Assembly: GCA_002506755.1 (NCBI GenBank) | Contig: DAYD01000016.1 | Coordinates: forward strand, 1 to 64,000 | DNA: 64,000 nucleotides | DNA from: Euryarchaeota archaeon UBA462 | GTDB taxonomy: Archaea > Thermoplasmatota > Poseidoniia > Poseidoniales > Thalassarchaeaceae | Direction: 5' to 3' | Part shown: one piece after another, positions 1 through 8,674 of the stretch | Position numbering within the stretch: the first letter of the stretch is position 1 | Layout of the letters: each line of letters begins with the position of its first letter | The notes under the pieces: generated by a model | Told to the model about the DNA's origin: nothing | The model's database searches: none | Seen by the model: the letters and a program-made list of their open reading frames with translations, nothing else | Translations under genes and position numbers: made by a program

Positions 1-1148
1 CCGCCTCTATCGTTCCATATCTGCCCACCCAAGGGTTGCCTGTTCGGGCTGAGGCAGGCCAAGGCAACACAGGCCACGTCCTTGTGTGATGGAGGGGTTT
101 CGCTAGTTGTCCCCACGTCGCCAAGTGACACATAGCCCGCTGGTGGGATAGGTCGCCAGCACCAGAAGCGACGTCTGCCGCGTTCCTGCCACCATACTAG
201 ATCGAACCTTTCGGGCGGTGCGATGTCTCTACCGCCAGCACGAATGACCAGTGTCGGGAAGGTTGGACGCGAGTGGCCGTTCTTGGCGGTCATACCGATC
301 AAATGGCACCCTGCAGGAACGCGTGGCCTCCATACAGAGACGTCTTGGTTTGCGCCGGAACCACTGTCGTTCCATACCTCATCGTAGTCACTTACGGGGA
401 CGAATTCGAACTTCTCCTCCACTGAAGTTGTTGCAGGTGAAGTTTCTGCTGAAAGATCGTAGACTGCTGGACCGCTCCATCCCTCATGAACGTCGTTCCA
501 CGTTCTGGCGGCCCCCAAACCGAGTTGCACTCTATTTTCTACCCCTCCGTAGTTGTTCGGCTCGCCAGGATGCCAGTTAGTGTAAGTCCATGGCCGTCCG
601 TCAGACCAGTACCAGTGGTTAGCACCAGGCCCATTGCCACTCCCTTTCCTGATTCCACCAATCCACACGACATTACCGTTGGCGATTCTAGTGACTTGTT
701 CGTTCTCCTCCGCACTAGTGATTGACGCGAGGTTCCCCCCCATTGCTCGAGCACGTTCGTCGTGCCAATGCCATCCCCCCTCCTCACGAGCAAAGACGTA
801 TTTCTGGTCAGAATTCAAGATGGGTGCACCAGATTCATCTGTTATTGGAACGGATTCCATTCTTATCGTTCCAGCCCCTTCCCATCTTCTAGTTCCTAAA
901 GGTGGACCGCCTGAATTCGGTGGTTCTATCCAACCACCCCTAAACCAATCATTAGTTCCGTCTTGAGAACGGTCATCCAAACTCCATGAGGGCCCTCCCC
1001 CCGAATTCGCATTATAGAAATACAGAATACACCCTGAGTAATTTTTGAACCATGGTTTTCCATTAATTTCATTGTTTTGAATTGTATAAATTCCATTATA
1101 TTCTGGTATTGAGTGCTCCGAAACTAGGATATTTTCTCCTTGAAGCAT
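1..1148 (-). CDS. C-type lectin domain plus Vps62/DUF946-like protein (3' end cut by window edge)
   Basis: Reading the minus strand gives one uninterrupted frame from an ATG at 1148 to the left edge, about 382 codons with no stop. About 95 N-terminal residues contain Gly/Trp-rich segments such as NGKPWF and DWFRGGW. A C-type lectin-like domain follows (about 815-490): a GGNLASITSAEEN segment, WIGG, WYWSDG, YTNWHPGEPNN and a final TWND. The EPN and WND motifs are the usual Ca2+/sugar ligands of this fold. The remainder has two WRP..P.G units, including CWRPIPPAGYVSLGDV, as in Vps62/DUF946-type beta proteins. No signal peptide is visible after the chosen ATG, and a TAA lies in frame 11 codons upstream of it, so the true N-terminus may be missing or frameshifted. 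Cell-surface carbohydrate binding is inferred. The domain calls rest on motifs only. Confidence 0.72.
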   Translation of the reverse strand, partial: MLQGENILVSEHSIPEYNGIYTIQNNEINGKPWFKNYSGCILYFYNANSGGGPSWSLDDRSQDGTNDWFRGGWIEPPNSGGPPLGTRRWEGAGTIRMESVPITDESGAPILNSDQKYVFAREEGGWHWHDERARAMGGNLASITSAEENEQVTRIANGNVVWIGGIRKGSGNGPGANHWYWSDGRPWTYTNWHPGEPNNYGGVENRVQLGLGAARTWNDVHEGWSGPAVYDLSAETSPATTSVEEKFEFVPVSDYDEVWNDSGSGANQDVSVWRPRVPAGCHLIGMTAKNGHSRPTFPTLVIRAGGRDIAPPERFDLVWWQERGRRRFWCWRPIPPAGYVSLGDVGTTSETPPSHKDVACVALACLSPNRQPLGGQIWNDRG

Positions 1149-1237
1149 GCTTGTCACGGCTAACGTTCCTGCTTAGAGTCCTTTTCCCACCACTCAGGTC
1201 CACCCCTATGAGTCGCCGGCGTATCAGAGGGTACGGA

Positions 1238-1504
1238 CTATTTGGATGCAGAAGCCTTCATTTCCCTTTTTTTCCTATTCTGGCGTTTCTTGTACCAGGG
1301 GTATATCGGCCACTTAGCAAGTCCAGTCCACATCACCATGAAAACGAAAGTCGTGGATACGAATTTGTCTATGTCACTTGACCAAGCGGTATCAATCCAA
1401 CCATATTCCACATATGCTATCCGGGAGTGGTAGACTACAAGCATTAATCCTAATCCTAAGTGCACCCCTCTCCATATTTTATTCCAGTTTCTTTTCATAG
1501 TCAC
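1238..1504 (-). CDS. Small two-helix membrane protein, unknown function
   Basis: This is an 88-residue protein if the GTG at 1504 is used. An ATG two codons later (1498) is also possible; GGCGGTG just upstream could serve as ribosome-binding site. Two hydrophobic segments are visible (about residues 14-32 and 48-66). The tail is strongly basic (KKRQNRKKRE), so the C-terminus is probably cytoplasmic. The frame ends at a TAG but stays open for 25 further codons to a second TAG at 1160-1162. That continuation reads like protein. I recognise no family. Confidence 0.5.
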   Translation of the reverse strand: MTMKRNWNKIWRGVHLGLGLMLVVYHSRIAYVEYGWIDTAWSSDIDKFVSTTFVFMVMWTGLAKWPIYPWYKKRQNRKKREMKASASK

Positions 1505-1629
1505 CGCCTAAGTTGATTTTTATTTAAATTTCATATCAACTTCAGCATACGTTATGGCCACTTTTCTGGTCCACCTCAGACAACGTAAACTTCCGTCCGT
1601 TTCATCCTGAGCTAGGATTAGTCATAGTC

Positions 1630-2544
1630 GTGAGATATTCATCGAGTATAAATGATATACCAATCTCATCATTTTATTTCATGGAGCCGAGAAAGGTATC
1701 GGTCGCTGCCCATTACAAGTTACCCTGGTTTCTGACTTCTTTTGCAAGAATATTGGACTACGGTTCTAAGGGTCTAACAACTCGCTTTCTCTGGAGGGTT
1801 TTCTGTGGGCCAATCAAATTCAAGACCCCCTTAAGAGAGGCTGAGTTTTACAAAAGGAGCGAACAGGAAAAGATCAAGCCAAAATCTACGAACAAGGAAA
1901 TCATGCTTTATCGGATTCCAAATGATGGCCATAAGGTACTCTTTGTGCATGGTTGGAATGGAAGGTCAAGCCAATTCTACCGAATAATCGAATTGCTTCA
2001 TAATAACGGTTATGATATTACGGCTATTGATCTCCCGGGCCATGGAAGGTCAACTAAGAGCGCCACAAACCTTCCAGAAATTACTGATTTGATATCTGAG
2101 GTTACGAAATCTAGAGGGCCTTATCATGGAATTATCTGCCACTCGTTTGGCGGTGTAGCGGCACTAAACGCTGTAAGGCTCGGAGCCAATTTTGAGAAAT
2201 TGGTCCTAATATCTCCTGGAATCTATGAAGTCAAACCGATGTTCAAGACCTTCGTTGGCCTTTTTGGTTTGGATGAGGAATACTATGCAGATAGGTTGTT
2301 TGCTCTTGCTGAGTCGCTATACGGTGCCAGCCCCGGGGATTTTGGCTTGGATCGCTTCTCTAAACAAATCGAGACGGAGACGCTGATTGTTCATTGCGAG
2401 GATGACAAGGAGGCGATGAAAGAAATTGCACTTACTCTGCACAGTGACATGAAAAATTCTGTATTACATCTGACTCAAGGTCTCGGGCACAGGAGGATCT
2501 TGAGAGATGAAAAGGTTGCAGAGATAGTAATGAGTTTCTTATAG
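1630..2544 (+). CDS. Alpha/beta-hydrolase fold protein
   Basis: The product is 304 residues from GTG 1630; an ATG at 1681 would give 287. It shows the alpha/beta-hydrolase pattern. A strand and oxyanion-hole loop (LFVHGWNGRSS) comes at about residue 104, then DLPGHGRS. The nucleophile elbow is CHSFGG (Ser in G/H-x-S-x-G context) at about residue 171. A late DxxE/D-containing strand (VHCEDDKE) and a C-terminal GLGHRRIL supply the acid and histidine. The substrate cannot be read from sequence; esterase or lipase-like activity is likely. It stands alone, convergent with the SPFH gene after an 87-base gap. Confidence 0.85.
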   Translation: MRYSSSINDIPISSFYFMEPRKVSVAAHYKLPWFLTSFARILDYGSKGLTTRFLWRVFCGPIKFKTPLREAEFYKRSEQEKIKPKSTNKEIMLYRIPNDGHKVLFVHGWNGRSSQFYRIIELLHNNGYDITAIDLPGHGRSTKSATNLPEITDLISEVTKSRGPYHGIICHSFGGVAALNAVRLGANFEKLVLISPGIYEVKPMFKTFVGLFGLDEEYYADRLFALAESLYGASPGDFGLDRFSKQIETETLIVHCEDDKEAMKEIALTLHSDMKNSVLHLTQGLGHRRILRDEKVAEIVMSFL

Positions 2545-2631
2545 AACTCAAATACAATAGCAGGAGGGTAGAAAACCTCGATGATGCCGGTGGAATTCAA
2601 CTTAGATTTGAGCGATATCGGGGTTGTGCGG

Positions 2632-3534
2632 TTACAGCGAACCCGTATTCACCACAGGCGTCGTGTCCGTCTCGGAGCACAGTACAACTAGGAGATTACT
2701 GACCATTGTAGCTTTCTTTTCCTCATCCAAATCGATGATGTCCTTCTCGCTTAACTGCTCTAGCGCCAACTCAACCATTCCAACAGCCCCGTCCACTATC
2801 TCACGTCGAGCAGCAACCACTGCTGAAGCTTGCTGGCGCCTCAGCATTGCCTGTGCAATCTCCGTCGAGTATGCCAGGTAGCTAATCCTCGCCTCTAAGA
2901 CCTCGATACCGGCTCGAGCTAGGCGAGACTCTACGGAAGTCTGCAGCTCCTCGGCTACGATGTCCTGGTGGCTAGAGAGAGTGGTCCCACCTATGTCCTT
3001 CTCCTCTATTGCATCATACGGATACTTCGTGGCCATCGCACGGAGAGCAGCCTCACTCTGGATTTGCACATAATGATCGTAGTTCTCGACCTCGAAAAGC
3101 GCCTCGGCGGCATCATAAACCCTCCAGACTACTACCGCAGCGATATCGATTGGGTTCGCGTTGACGTCATTGACCTTCAATTTGTTAGACTCGAAGTTGT
3201 TGATCCTCATTGAAACCCTGGTCTTGTTGTAGAGGGGATTTGGGAAGAACCGAAACCCCTCATCCTTGAGTGTGGCTACATATTTGCCAAAGAATTGTAC
3301 TGCGACCGCCTCATTAGGATTTACGATCACGTAGCTGTTCCACATCAGGAACCAAAGGGGCCCGGTAATTATCAACAAGATCCCCGCTGGGCCGCTTGCT
3401 GCCAATATAATATTGAGGATAGGGAGCAGAATTAAGTGTAATCCAATGCCTAGGAATCCATTGATTGATTTTGCCTCAATATCTCGATACAAAGGTTCAT
3501 CCTTGTTTCTTGATCCAACTTGGTTTTCTCGCAT
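2632..3534 (-). CDS. SPFH/band-7 (stomatin/prohibitin-like) membrane protein
   Basis: This 300-residue protein has one long hydrophobic hairpin (about residues 26-66) followed by the SPFH domain. The domain starts NPNEAVAVQFFGKYV and includes RINNFES and a typical IDIAAVVVWRV strand. A long Ala/Glu-rich coiled coil follows (about 205-270; LEARISYLAYS, RRQQASAVVAARREIV). SPFH proteins build membrane-anchored oligomeric cages that often scaffold proteases. No NfeD partner is adjacent. The GC content of the gene is slightly higher than that of its neighbours. Confidence 0.88.
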   Translation of the reverse strand: MRENQVGSRNKDEPLYRDIEAKSINGFLGIGLHLILLPILNIILAASGPAGILLIITGPLWFLMWNSYVIVNPNEAVAVQFFGKYVATLKDEGFRFFPNPLYNKTRVSMRINNFESNKLKVNDVNANPIDIAAVVVWRVYDAAEALFEVENYDHYVQIQSEAALRAMATKYPYDAIEEKDIGGTTLSSHQDIVAEELQTSVESRLARAGIEVLEARISYLAYSTEIAQAMLRRQQASAVVAARREIVDGAVGMVELALEQLSEKDIIDLDEEKKATMVSNLLVVLCSETDTTPVVNTGSL

Positions 3535-3649
3535 AATTCCGTTAGAAGGTATTTTAGATTTAAGTTAGTCAGTATCATAAAGAACATAGATTGGAATCCA
3601 AGATATTCCGGAATAAGGGTTTATCAGTAAAAATAATGTGTACACATTA

Positions 3650-4609
3650 ATGGATTATAGAATCCTCATTGTACTCCTTTTCACCTCATCATCGATTAGT
3701 GGTTGCATTGGGGCGATAGAGGAACGTGCCGAAGACACAGCGGTGCTGCCGATATCGGAAGACCCATGCATGATTCCCTCTATCCCTTCAACTCAGTCCC
3801 TATCTTCTATCGAGGTCGATGGTGTGGAACGGAATTTCAGGCTTTCTGTCCCCAGCTCCGATCCAGGAACTAGATTGCCTCTTGTCATCGCATTCCACGG
3901 AGGGACCGATTCGCAAGAGGATTTCGCGCAACAGGAGCAGTTCGACCAATTGGGTGAACAGGAGAAATTCATCATGGCATACGCCATTGCTGAGCAAGAT
4001 AGGACCGCAGCAGAGGGCGAATGGTTCCTAAACACTGCAGCAACCTCGCTGGAAGACAATAATTTTGCAGAGAGTATTGTAGATGAGTTATCGAAATCCT
4101 ACTGTGTAAATCAAAATAAACTGTACGCCATTGGGTATTCTCTTGGTGCAATGTTCACCTACGAGATAGCCTGCCAACTAAATCACAGATTTGCAGCCAC
4201 AGCGTCATTTGCGGGTACGATGCCAGTGAGTCCAGAGTCTTGTGATCTGACAAGCGGGATCTCTATAATGCACATTCATGGTAAGCTAGACTACATCATC
4301 TACTACCACCAAGACTGGGACTGGAAGGATGGGGAGCACGAGGGAGTGGGTACTATGAGTGAGGTCCCAAACCTAATCGATTACTGGGCTGCTAAGTCCT
4401 CTTGCCAAGCGATTGCAGTCGAAACAAGCCTCACAGAGGAACATATTACCCACAATGATTGCGTGGATGGTGTTGTTATCGAGCACTACGGTCTTCAGAT
4501 CTGGGATCATAACTGGCCGGCTGAAGTCGATGGTGAGCCGACTTATGAGCTCATGTGGAACTTTCTGAGTGAATTTTCAAAGGAATCCTCCGCAGTAGTG
4601 CAAGTGTAG
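3650..4609 (+). CDS. Lipoprotein esterase of the PHB-depolymerase/LpqC type
   Basis: From the ATG at 3650 the protein is 319 residues (a GTG at 3638 adds four). The N-terminus is a short hydrophobic signal ending in the lipobox-like SISGC, so export and lipid anchoring are likely. The mature part has IAFHGGTDS (oxyanion region), the nucleophile elbow IGYSLGAMF, FAGTMP and MHIHGKLDYIIYY, as in polyhydroxybutyrate-depolymerase/feruloyl-esterase family proteins. Several cysteines (for example SYC, IACQL, SCDL) could form disulfides outside the cell. The natural substrate is unknown; an extracellular ester is an inference. Confidence 0.8.
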   Translation: MDYRILIVLLFTSSSISGCIGAIEERAEDTAVLPISEDPCMIPSIPSTQSLSSIEVDGVERNFRLSVPSSDPGTRLPLVIAFHGGTDSQEDFAQQEQFDQLGEQEKFIMAYAIAEQDRTAAEGEWFLNTAATSLEDNNFAESIVDELSKSYCVNQNKLYAIGYSLGAMFTYEIACQLNHRFAATASFAGTMPVSPESCDLTSGISIMHIHGKLDYIIYYHQDWDWKDGEHEGVGTMSEVPNLIDYWAAKSSCQAIAVETSLTEEHITHNDCVDGVVIEHYGLQIWDHNWPAEVDGEPTYELMWNFLSEFSKESSAVVQV

Positions 4610-4701
4610 CTCTTGATAGGGCATATTCTCCTAGTTGGTGCTCTCTAGCACAGATTGAATGCTAAGTCTTATTCACTGGATGGAATGATACCGGTAGAAT
4701 T

Positions 4702-4710
4702 CTAATATTA
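4702..4710 (+). promoter_or_regulatory. Probable TATA box of the M20 gene
   Basis: CTAATATTA is centred about 24 bases before the ATG at 4730. This is the distance expected for an archaeal TATA box serving a nearly leaderless transcript. No Shine-Dalgarno sequence is visible in the short leader. Confidence 0.4.
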
Positions 4711-4729
4711 GCACATCATCAAATGGTCT

Positions 4730-5914
4730 ATGCAAATCAGCGAGATACTTTCGCAATCTAAAGACATTCATGAATGGATAGTAGAAAAAAGGAGGGATAT
4801 CCATCGGCATCCTGAATTGATGTACGAGGAGTTCGAAACAAGCAGGCTCGTTCAAAACACTTTGAAAGAGCTAGATATCCCGTATGAGAAAGAAATAGCG
4901 ATAACAGGTGTTGTTGGGCTCATTGGAAATGGCACCGGCCCATGTATCGCATTGAGGGCAGATATGGACGCTTTACCGATCCATGAAGAAGCAGATGTAG
5001 ATTTTAGAAGTGAAATTGATGGTAAAATGCATGCCTGCGGTCATGATTGCCACACTGCAATGCTTCTGGGAGCAGCGAAGGTCCTGAAACACAATGAACA
5101 GTCAATAGATGGCTCAATCAAACTAATCTTTCAACCTGCAGAAGAAGGGGGCGCGGGAGGGAAAATGATGAGAGAACAGGGGGTTTTGGAAGATCCCGAG
5201 GTGAGTCAAATTTTCGGGTTGCACGTCACCGACAAATTACCCGTGGGATCCCTAGCATCCACGGAAGGCACGCTATTAGCAGCGACATCATCAATCAAGA
5301 TTCTAGTCAAGGGAGATGGAGGCCACGCGGCCATGCCTCATCTTACTATAGATCCGGTGGTTACTGGGTCGAAGATAGTGGTCGAACTTCAAACCCTCAT
5401 CTCCCGTGAAATAGATCCCTTGGAATCTGGTGTAATCAGTATCACCATGGCAAAGGCAGGTACTGCAACGAACGTGATCCCTTCTACAATGGAATTACAA
5501 GGAACAATAAGATCACTGACCAGCGAGGGCATTACTCAATTACAGAATCGAGTCAAAGAGGTAGCAGAATCAATATCTTTGGCGAATCGATGCGAGGCTG
5601 AGGTGACCTTTCCGGGGAATGATTTCCCCCCTACTGTAAATGATGCAGAATGTTGGCAGTTGAGCAAATCTGCAGCAGAAGAAATCCTCGGACACGGGAT
5701 GGTTGCGGAAATGGGGCCAATAATGGGGGGTGAAGATTTTTCCTACTACACCCAAGTGATACCCGGGTGCTTTTCATTTATTGGCGTCGCCAATCCAGAG
5801 GCAGAGTCATATGGGGTGCATCACCCCAAGTTCAAGGTTGATGAAGATGCTTTATCTTTGGGAACCGCCATACATGTCAATACTGCCCTCAGTGCATTGA
5901 AGCGGGCGACATAG
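4730..5914 (+). CDS. M20 family amidohydrolase (hippurate/N-acyl-amino-acid hydrolase type)
   Basis: This is a 394-residue zinc hydrolase of the M20D/AmhX-HipO type. It has ALRADMDALPIHE, then MHACGHDCHTAMLLGAA (metal-binding His and Asp), FQPAEEGG (metal and catalytic glutamates), a dimerisation-domain GGHAAMP, and MGGEDFSYY near the end with a VHHPKF metal histidine. Length and motif order match the family. Enzymes of this group remove acyl groups from amino acids, peptides or N-acetyl-diaminopimelate. The exact substrate cannot be decided. It is probably transcribed alone from a TATA-like box at about 4706. Confidence 0.9.
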   Translation: MQISEILSQSKDIHEWIVEKRRDIHRHPELMYEEFETSRLVQNTLKELDIPYEKEIAITGVVGLIGNGTGPCIALRADMDALPIHEEADVDFRSEIDGKMHACGHDCHTAMLLGAAKVLKHNEQSIDGSIKLIFQPAEEGGAGGKMMREQGVLEDPEVSQIFGLHVTDKLPVGSLASTEGTLLAATSSIKILVKGDGGHAAMPHLTIDPVVTGSKIVVELQTLISREIDPLESGVISITMAKAGTATNVIPSTMELQGTIRSLTSEGITQLQNRVKEVAESISLANRCEAEVTFPGNDFPPTVNDAECWQLSKSAAEEILGHGMVAEMGPIMGGEDFSYYTQVIPGCFSFIGVANPEAESYGVHHPKFKVDEDALSLGTAIHVNTALSALKRAT

Positions 5915-6097
5915 TCTTTCGGTGTTTGTGCAAATACACTTTACTCTAATTGATGCATCTATCAGTAATGTGTTAGGGGTAATCCGATCATCAATACTCC
6001 TGCCATCTCTCCTTCTTTGGTATGATATCAAAGTCCAATCGCCTATGTGTGGTGAATCCTCGATCTACGAATACGCGTATACTACTTGCTAGAAATC

Positions 6098-6370
6098 CTA
6101 TTTATCTCGACTTGGTGTTTGATAGATTGTAGCAAGATTTGACATCATCCAAGAAGACGCTGCGAGTAGTTGCAACCAATCTCCAATGTTGCTTATCCCA
6201 TAGGCGAATACGCTGAGGATCCAACATAAGCTGGCAAGTGTCTGACCAAGCCAACTAGGACTCATGATTTTCTCAATTCGGGCCCCTCTTGGAATCCTTT
6301 CGGGCGTTTTGTTCTGTGAGCTCGAGTTGCTGTTTTGACTCAACAAGAAACACACTCCTGGCCGCAGCAT
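6098..6370 (-). CDS. Small membrane protein downstream of the flavoprotein
   Basis: This is a frame of up to 90 residues with two hydrophobic segments (LASLCWILSVFAYGI and LQLLAASSWMMSNLATIY). The longest version starts at 6370 and overlaps the end of the upstream flavoprotein gene by 31 bases. An internal ATG at 6265 (MSPSWLG) would give a 55-residue protein holding only the helices. Cotranscription with the flavoprotein is likely. No family is recognised. Confidence 0.45.
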   Translation of the reverse strand: MLRPGVCFLLSQNSNSSSQNKTPERIPRGARIEKIMSPSWLGQTLASLCWILSVFAYGISNIGDWLQLLAASSWMMSNLATIYQTPSRDK

Positions 6371-7506
6371 GAAAGATCATCTAGATACATGCCCCATTGT
6401 CTGTAAGCTTCGACAAACTCATCAGTAGAGATATCCAGAGATGATGCTATGCTTTGTGCAACAACCGCAAAGCGTTGCCTGAACTTGAAAATAAAACAGA
6501 AATCATGATTGTCATGCCGGACAGACGGCCCGCACAGATACATTCCTGGCACCTTAGTAGACTCATCGTACTCATTCAATAGAGGAAAACCGTCATCTCT
6601 CTCCTCAAAGAAGTGTGAGACTAAGGTGTGACTTCCAATAAAACCGCTTGCCAAAAGGGGCTGCGTTTTAGATTTGAACAATTGGCCATCCTCCGTCTTC
6701 AACTCATATGTGTCAGCAATCAGATCCAACGAGACAACTGGTTTTTCTGGAAACAGCTCAACATTCTCCTCGAAGCTCAACTCCCTCATTCTTTCATATG
6801 TGAAGGTGGACAATGAAGTACTAGGGTCTGAGCTGTCAAGTCCCCAAGGGTCTTCCTTGTCAAAGATAGTCACCTTTTTGCCACGCTTTGCTAAATGGTA
6901 GGCAGCATCAACTCCGCTCTCGTACCCCCCAACAATCAGGAAGTCGTCACCTTCCAAATCGGCATAATTAGCTAAGCTCGCAGTGTGGCGACATAATTCG
7001 CTCCCAGCAAACCCGCCCAATTGAGGATAAAGAAACTCGCCAGCCGCCCAAATTATGTGTTTTGAAGAGATTGTCCAGTCTTCGGTTTCAACAGAAAATA
7101 TGCCCTCTTCATGGACAATTTGCTTAACCTCGGAGTTTTCTTCTACCCTTAATTCGAAGAAATCAACGAGATCCTTCAGGTGTTCGGCATATTCTCTCCC
7201 AGTAGGGTGCTCGACCCTCATGTTGTAAGCGGGGGAGACGCCGACTGCGATAGAGTTTAGATCGAGCATGCCTATTGAATTACTTGGGAAGGATGGTGTG
7301 ATGAAGCGTGTCTCCTCAGTCCATGAAGAGAAGGAAGCGCCCACTGTCTCCCTCTCGATAATTATGAAATTACCTACCCCTGCGTGAGCAAGAGCAATTC
7401 CTACTCCCACTCCTGCTGCACCAGCACCGACTACAATGACATCAAACAATTTCGATTTTCCTTCTGCCGATTCCGAAATCTGCTCTGCGTCCGCTGAAGC
7501 AACCAT
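6340..7506 (-). CDS. FAD/NAD(P)-dependent oxidoreductase with C-terminal cysteine cluster
   Basis: This 388-residue flavoprotein has an N-terminal FAD-binding Rossmann motif (VIVVGAGAAGVGVGIA) and IIERETVGASF. A second dinucleotide-binding motif (FLIVGGYESGVDAAYHLAKRG) probably binds NAD(P)H, and IWAAGE is also present. It resembles the single-component flavoprotein monooxygenase/thioredoxin-reductase-like group rather than thioredoxin reductase itself, because no CxxC lies between the nucleotide domains. The last residues, LSCCGQECVSC, form a compact cluster of four cysteines of unknown role, possibly redox or metal-binding. Function beyond oxidoreductase is not assigned. Confidence 0.78.
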   Translation of the reverse strand: MVASADAEQISESAEGKSKLFDVIVVGAGAAGVGVGIALAHAGVGNFIIIERETVGASFSSWTEETRFITPSFPSNSIGMLDLNSIAVGVSPAYNMRVEHPTGREYAEHLKDLVDFFELRVEENSEVKQIVHEEGIFSVETEDWTISSKHIIWAAGEFLYPQLGGFAGSELCRHTASLANYADLEGDDFLIVGGYESGVDAAYHLAKRGKKVTIFDKEDPWGLDSSDPSTSLSTFTYERMRELSFEENVELFPEKPVVSLDLIADTYELKTEDGQLFKSKTQPLLASGFIGSHTLVSHFFEERDDGFPLLNEYDESTKVPGMYLCGPSVRHDNHDFCFIFKFRQRFAVVAQSIASSLDISTDEFVEAYRQWGMYLDDLSCCGQECVSC

Positions 7507-7571
7507 ACTTCTGCGAAAATTAATAGTACTTTAAACAAAACTAATAATATACTGTATCAAGATTATTACAA

Positions 7572-7706
7572 TGCAAATTAATATCCGTGCTATATATGCC
7601 AATTTTCTCTGCATCCCTACTGACTCAGAAGTGCAAATTAAGGCCCCTGTGTGTCGAGTTAGCTAGATAATTATCACATTCTATTCAATTAATCATCTGC
7701 AAATTA
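7572..7706. repeat. Three direct copies of TGCAAATTA in a divergent promoter region
   Basis: TGCAAATTA occurs at 7572-7580, 7632-7640 and 7698-7706, spaced 60 and 66 bases apart. All copies lie in the 228-base AT-rich gap between the divergent flavoprotein and pseudouridine synthase genes. The gap holds no open gene. The regular spacing suggests regulator-binding sites, but this is inferred from repetition only. Confidence 0.4.
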
Positions 7707-7734
7707 GTGGTCCGATGTCATCCGTCAAACTTGA

Positions 7735-8652
7735 TTGCGGCCACCCTCTCCCACACCTGTGGGTAATCCGATTATTGAAGCACAGGAAAGCGGGTATCTG
7801 ATCGATATCCTTTCGATACTTCACCCTAGAGCCAAGAAAAACTCCCTACGCCGCATGATCGATCATGGACGCGTTCTTGTTAACGGAAAAAAGGCTACTC
7901 GGGCAAAAGAGACTGTTTCCACCGGTACTCTTGTGGAGACTCTTTCTAGAAAAGAAATTGAACGACCCGGGCGCAGTGGTGAAAAGACCCCCAACCCAGT
8001 GATTCTGTACGAGGATGACGAATTGATTGTTGTCGACAAGCCCCCGGGTCTGCTTTCCGTAGCCACACCAATGGGAGAATCAGACACAATGTTCGATCAA
8101 GTTTTGAATTTTGTGTCAAAAAATCAATCCAAGCGAACTCATCTTGTTCATCGTCTAGACAGGGAAACATCCGGGTGCATGATACTAGCAAAGTCTCCTC
8201 AAGTCAGAGATTTCCTTCAAAGCCAATTCAAAGACCGGTCCGTAGAGAGAATATACCATGCGGTGGTTTTCGGGAAGCCTGCTGTTGAGTCAGGCGTTGT
8301 AACCTCTCGCATACAGGAGTCCAGAGACAAGAGGGTTAGATTAGTGCCGAAGGGCGAAACAGGTGGGAAGGAAGCGATAACCAACTGGCGATTGGAAAAG
8401 TCTGCACCAATTCATAGCCTAATAAGAATAAAGATCGACACAGGGAGGAGGGCCCAGATACGACTCCACATGGGTGAAATCGGGTGTCCAGTGGTTGGAG
8501 ACACTAGATATGGTCGCGGTAAGGCAAGCGTTAACAGGCTGTGCTTGCATGCTTCCGAAATTCAGTTTGAACACCCGAATGGACAAAGAATTAGAGTCAA
8601 GAGTAGTTTGCCAGACAAGCTATACTCAGAGTTGAAGCGCAAATCATTATGA
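7735..8652 (+). CDS. RluA-family RNA pseudouridine synthase with S4 domain
   Basis: This 305-residue protein isomerises uridine to pseudouridine in structured RNA. An N-terminal S4-like RNA-binding segment (about 25-75; LRRMIDHGRVLVNGKKA) precedes the catalytic domain. That domain has VVDKPPGLLSV, the catalytic motif HRLDRETSGCMILAKS (Asp nucleophile), IYHAVVFG and GRRAQIRLHMGEIGCPVVGD. The start is TTG 7735; a GTG at 7759 would lose only eight residues. It is the first gene of the run leading to SBDS and the exosome. Whether rRNA or tRNA is the target is not visible. Confidence 0.9.
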   Translation: MRPPSPTPVGNPIIEAQESGYLIDILSILHPRAKKNSLRRMIDHGRVLVNGKKATRAKETVSTGTLVETLSRKEIERPGRSGEKTPNPVILYEDDELIVVDKPPGLLSVATPMGESDTMFDQVLNFVSKNQSKRTHLVHRLDRETSGCMILAKSPQVRDFLQSQFKDRSVERIYHAVVFGKPAVESGVVTSRIQESRDKRVRLVPKGETGGKEAITNWRLEKSAPIHSLIRIKIDTGRRAQIRLHMGEIGCPVVGDTRYGRGKASVNRLCLHASEIQFEHPNGQRIRVKSSLPDKLYSELKRKSL

Positions 8653-8674
8653 TTATGTTATCTATAGGATTGTT

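Noticed and set aside
251..966. Several plus-strand open frames at the left end
   Set aside because: They are shadows of the minus-strand lectin gene, whose translation shows clear domain motifs while theirs does not.
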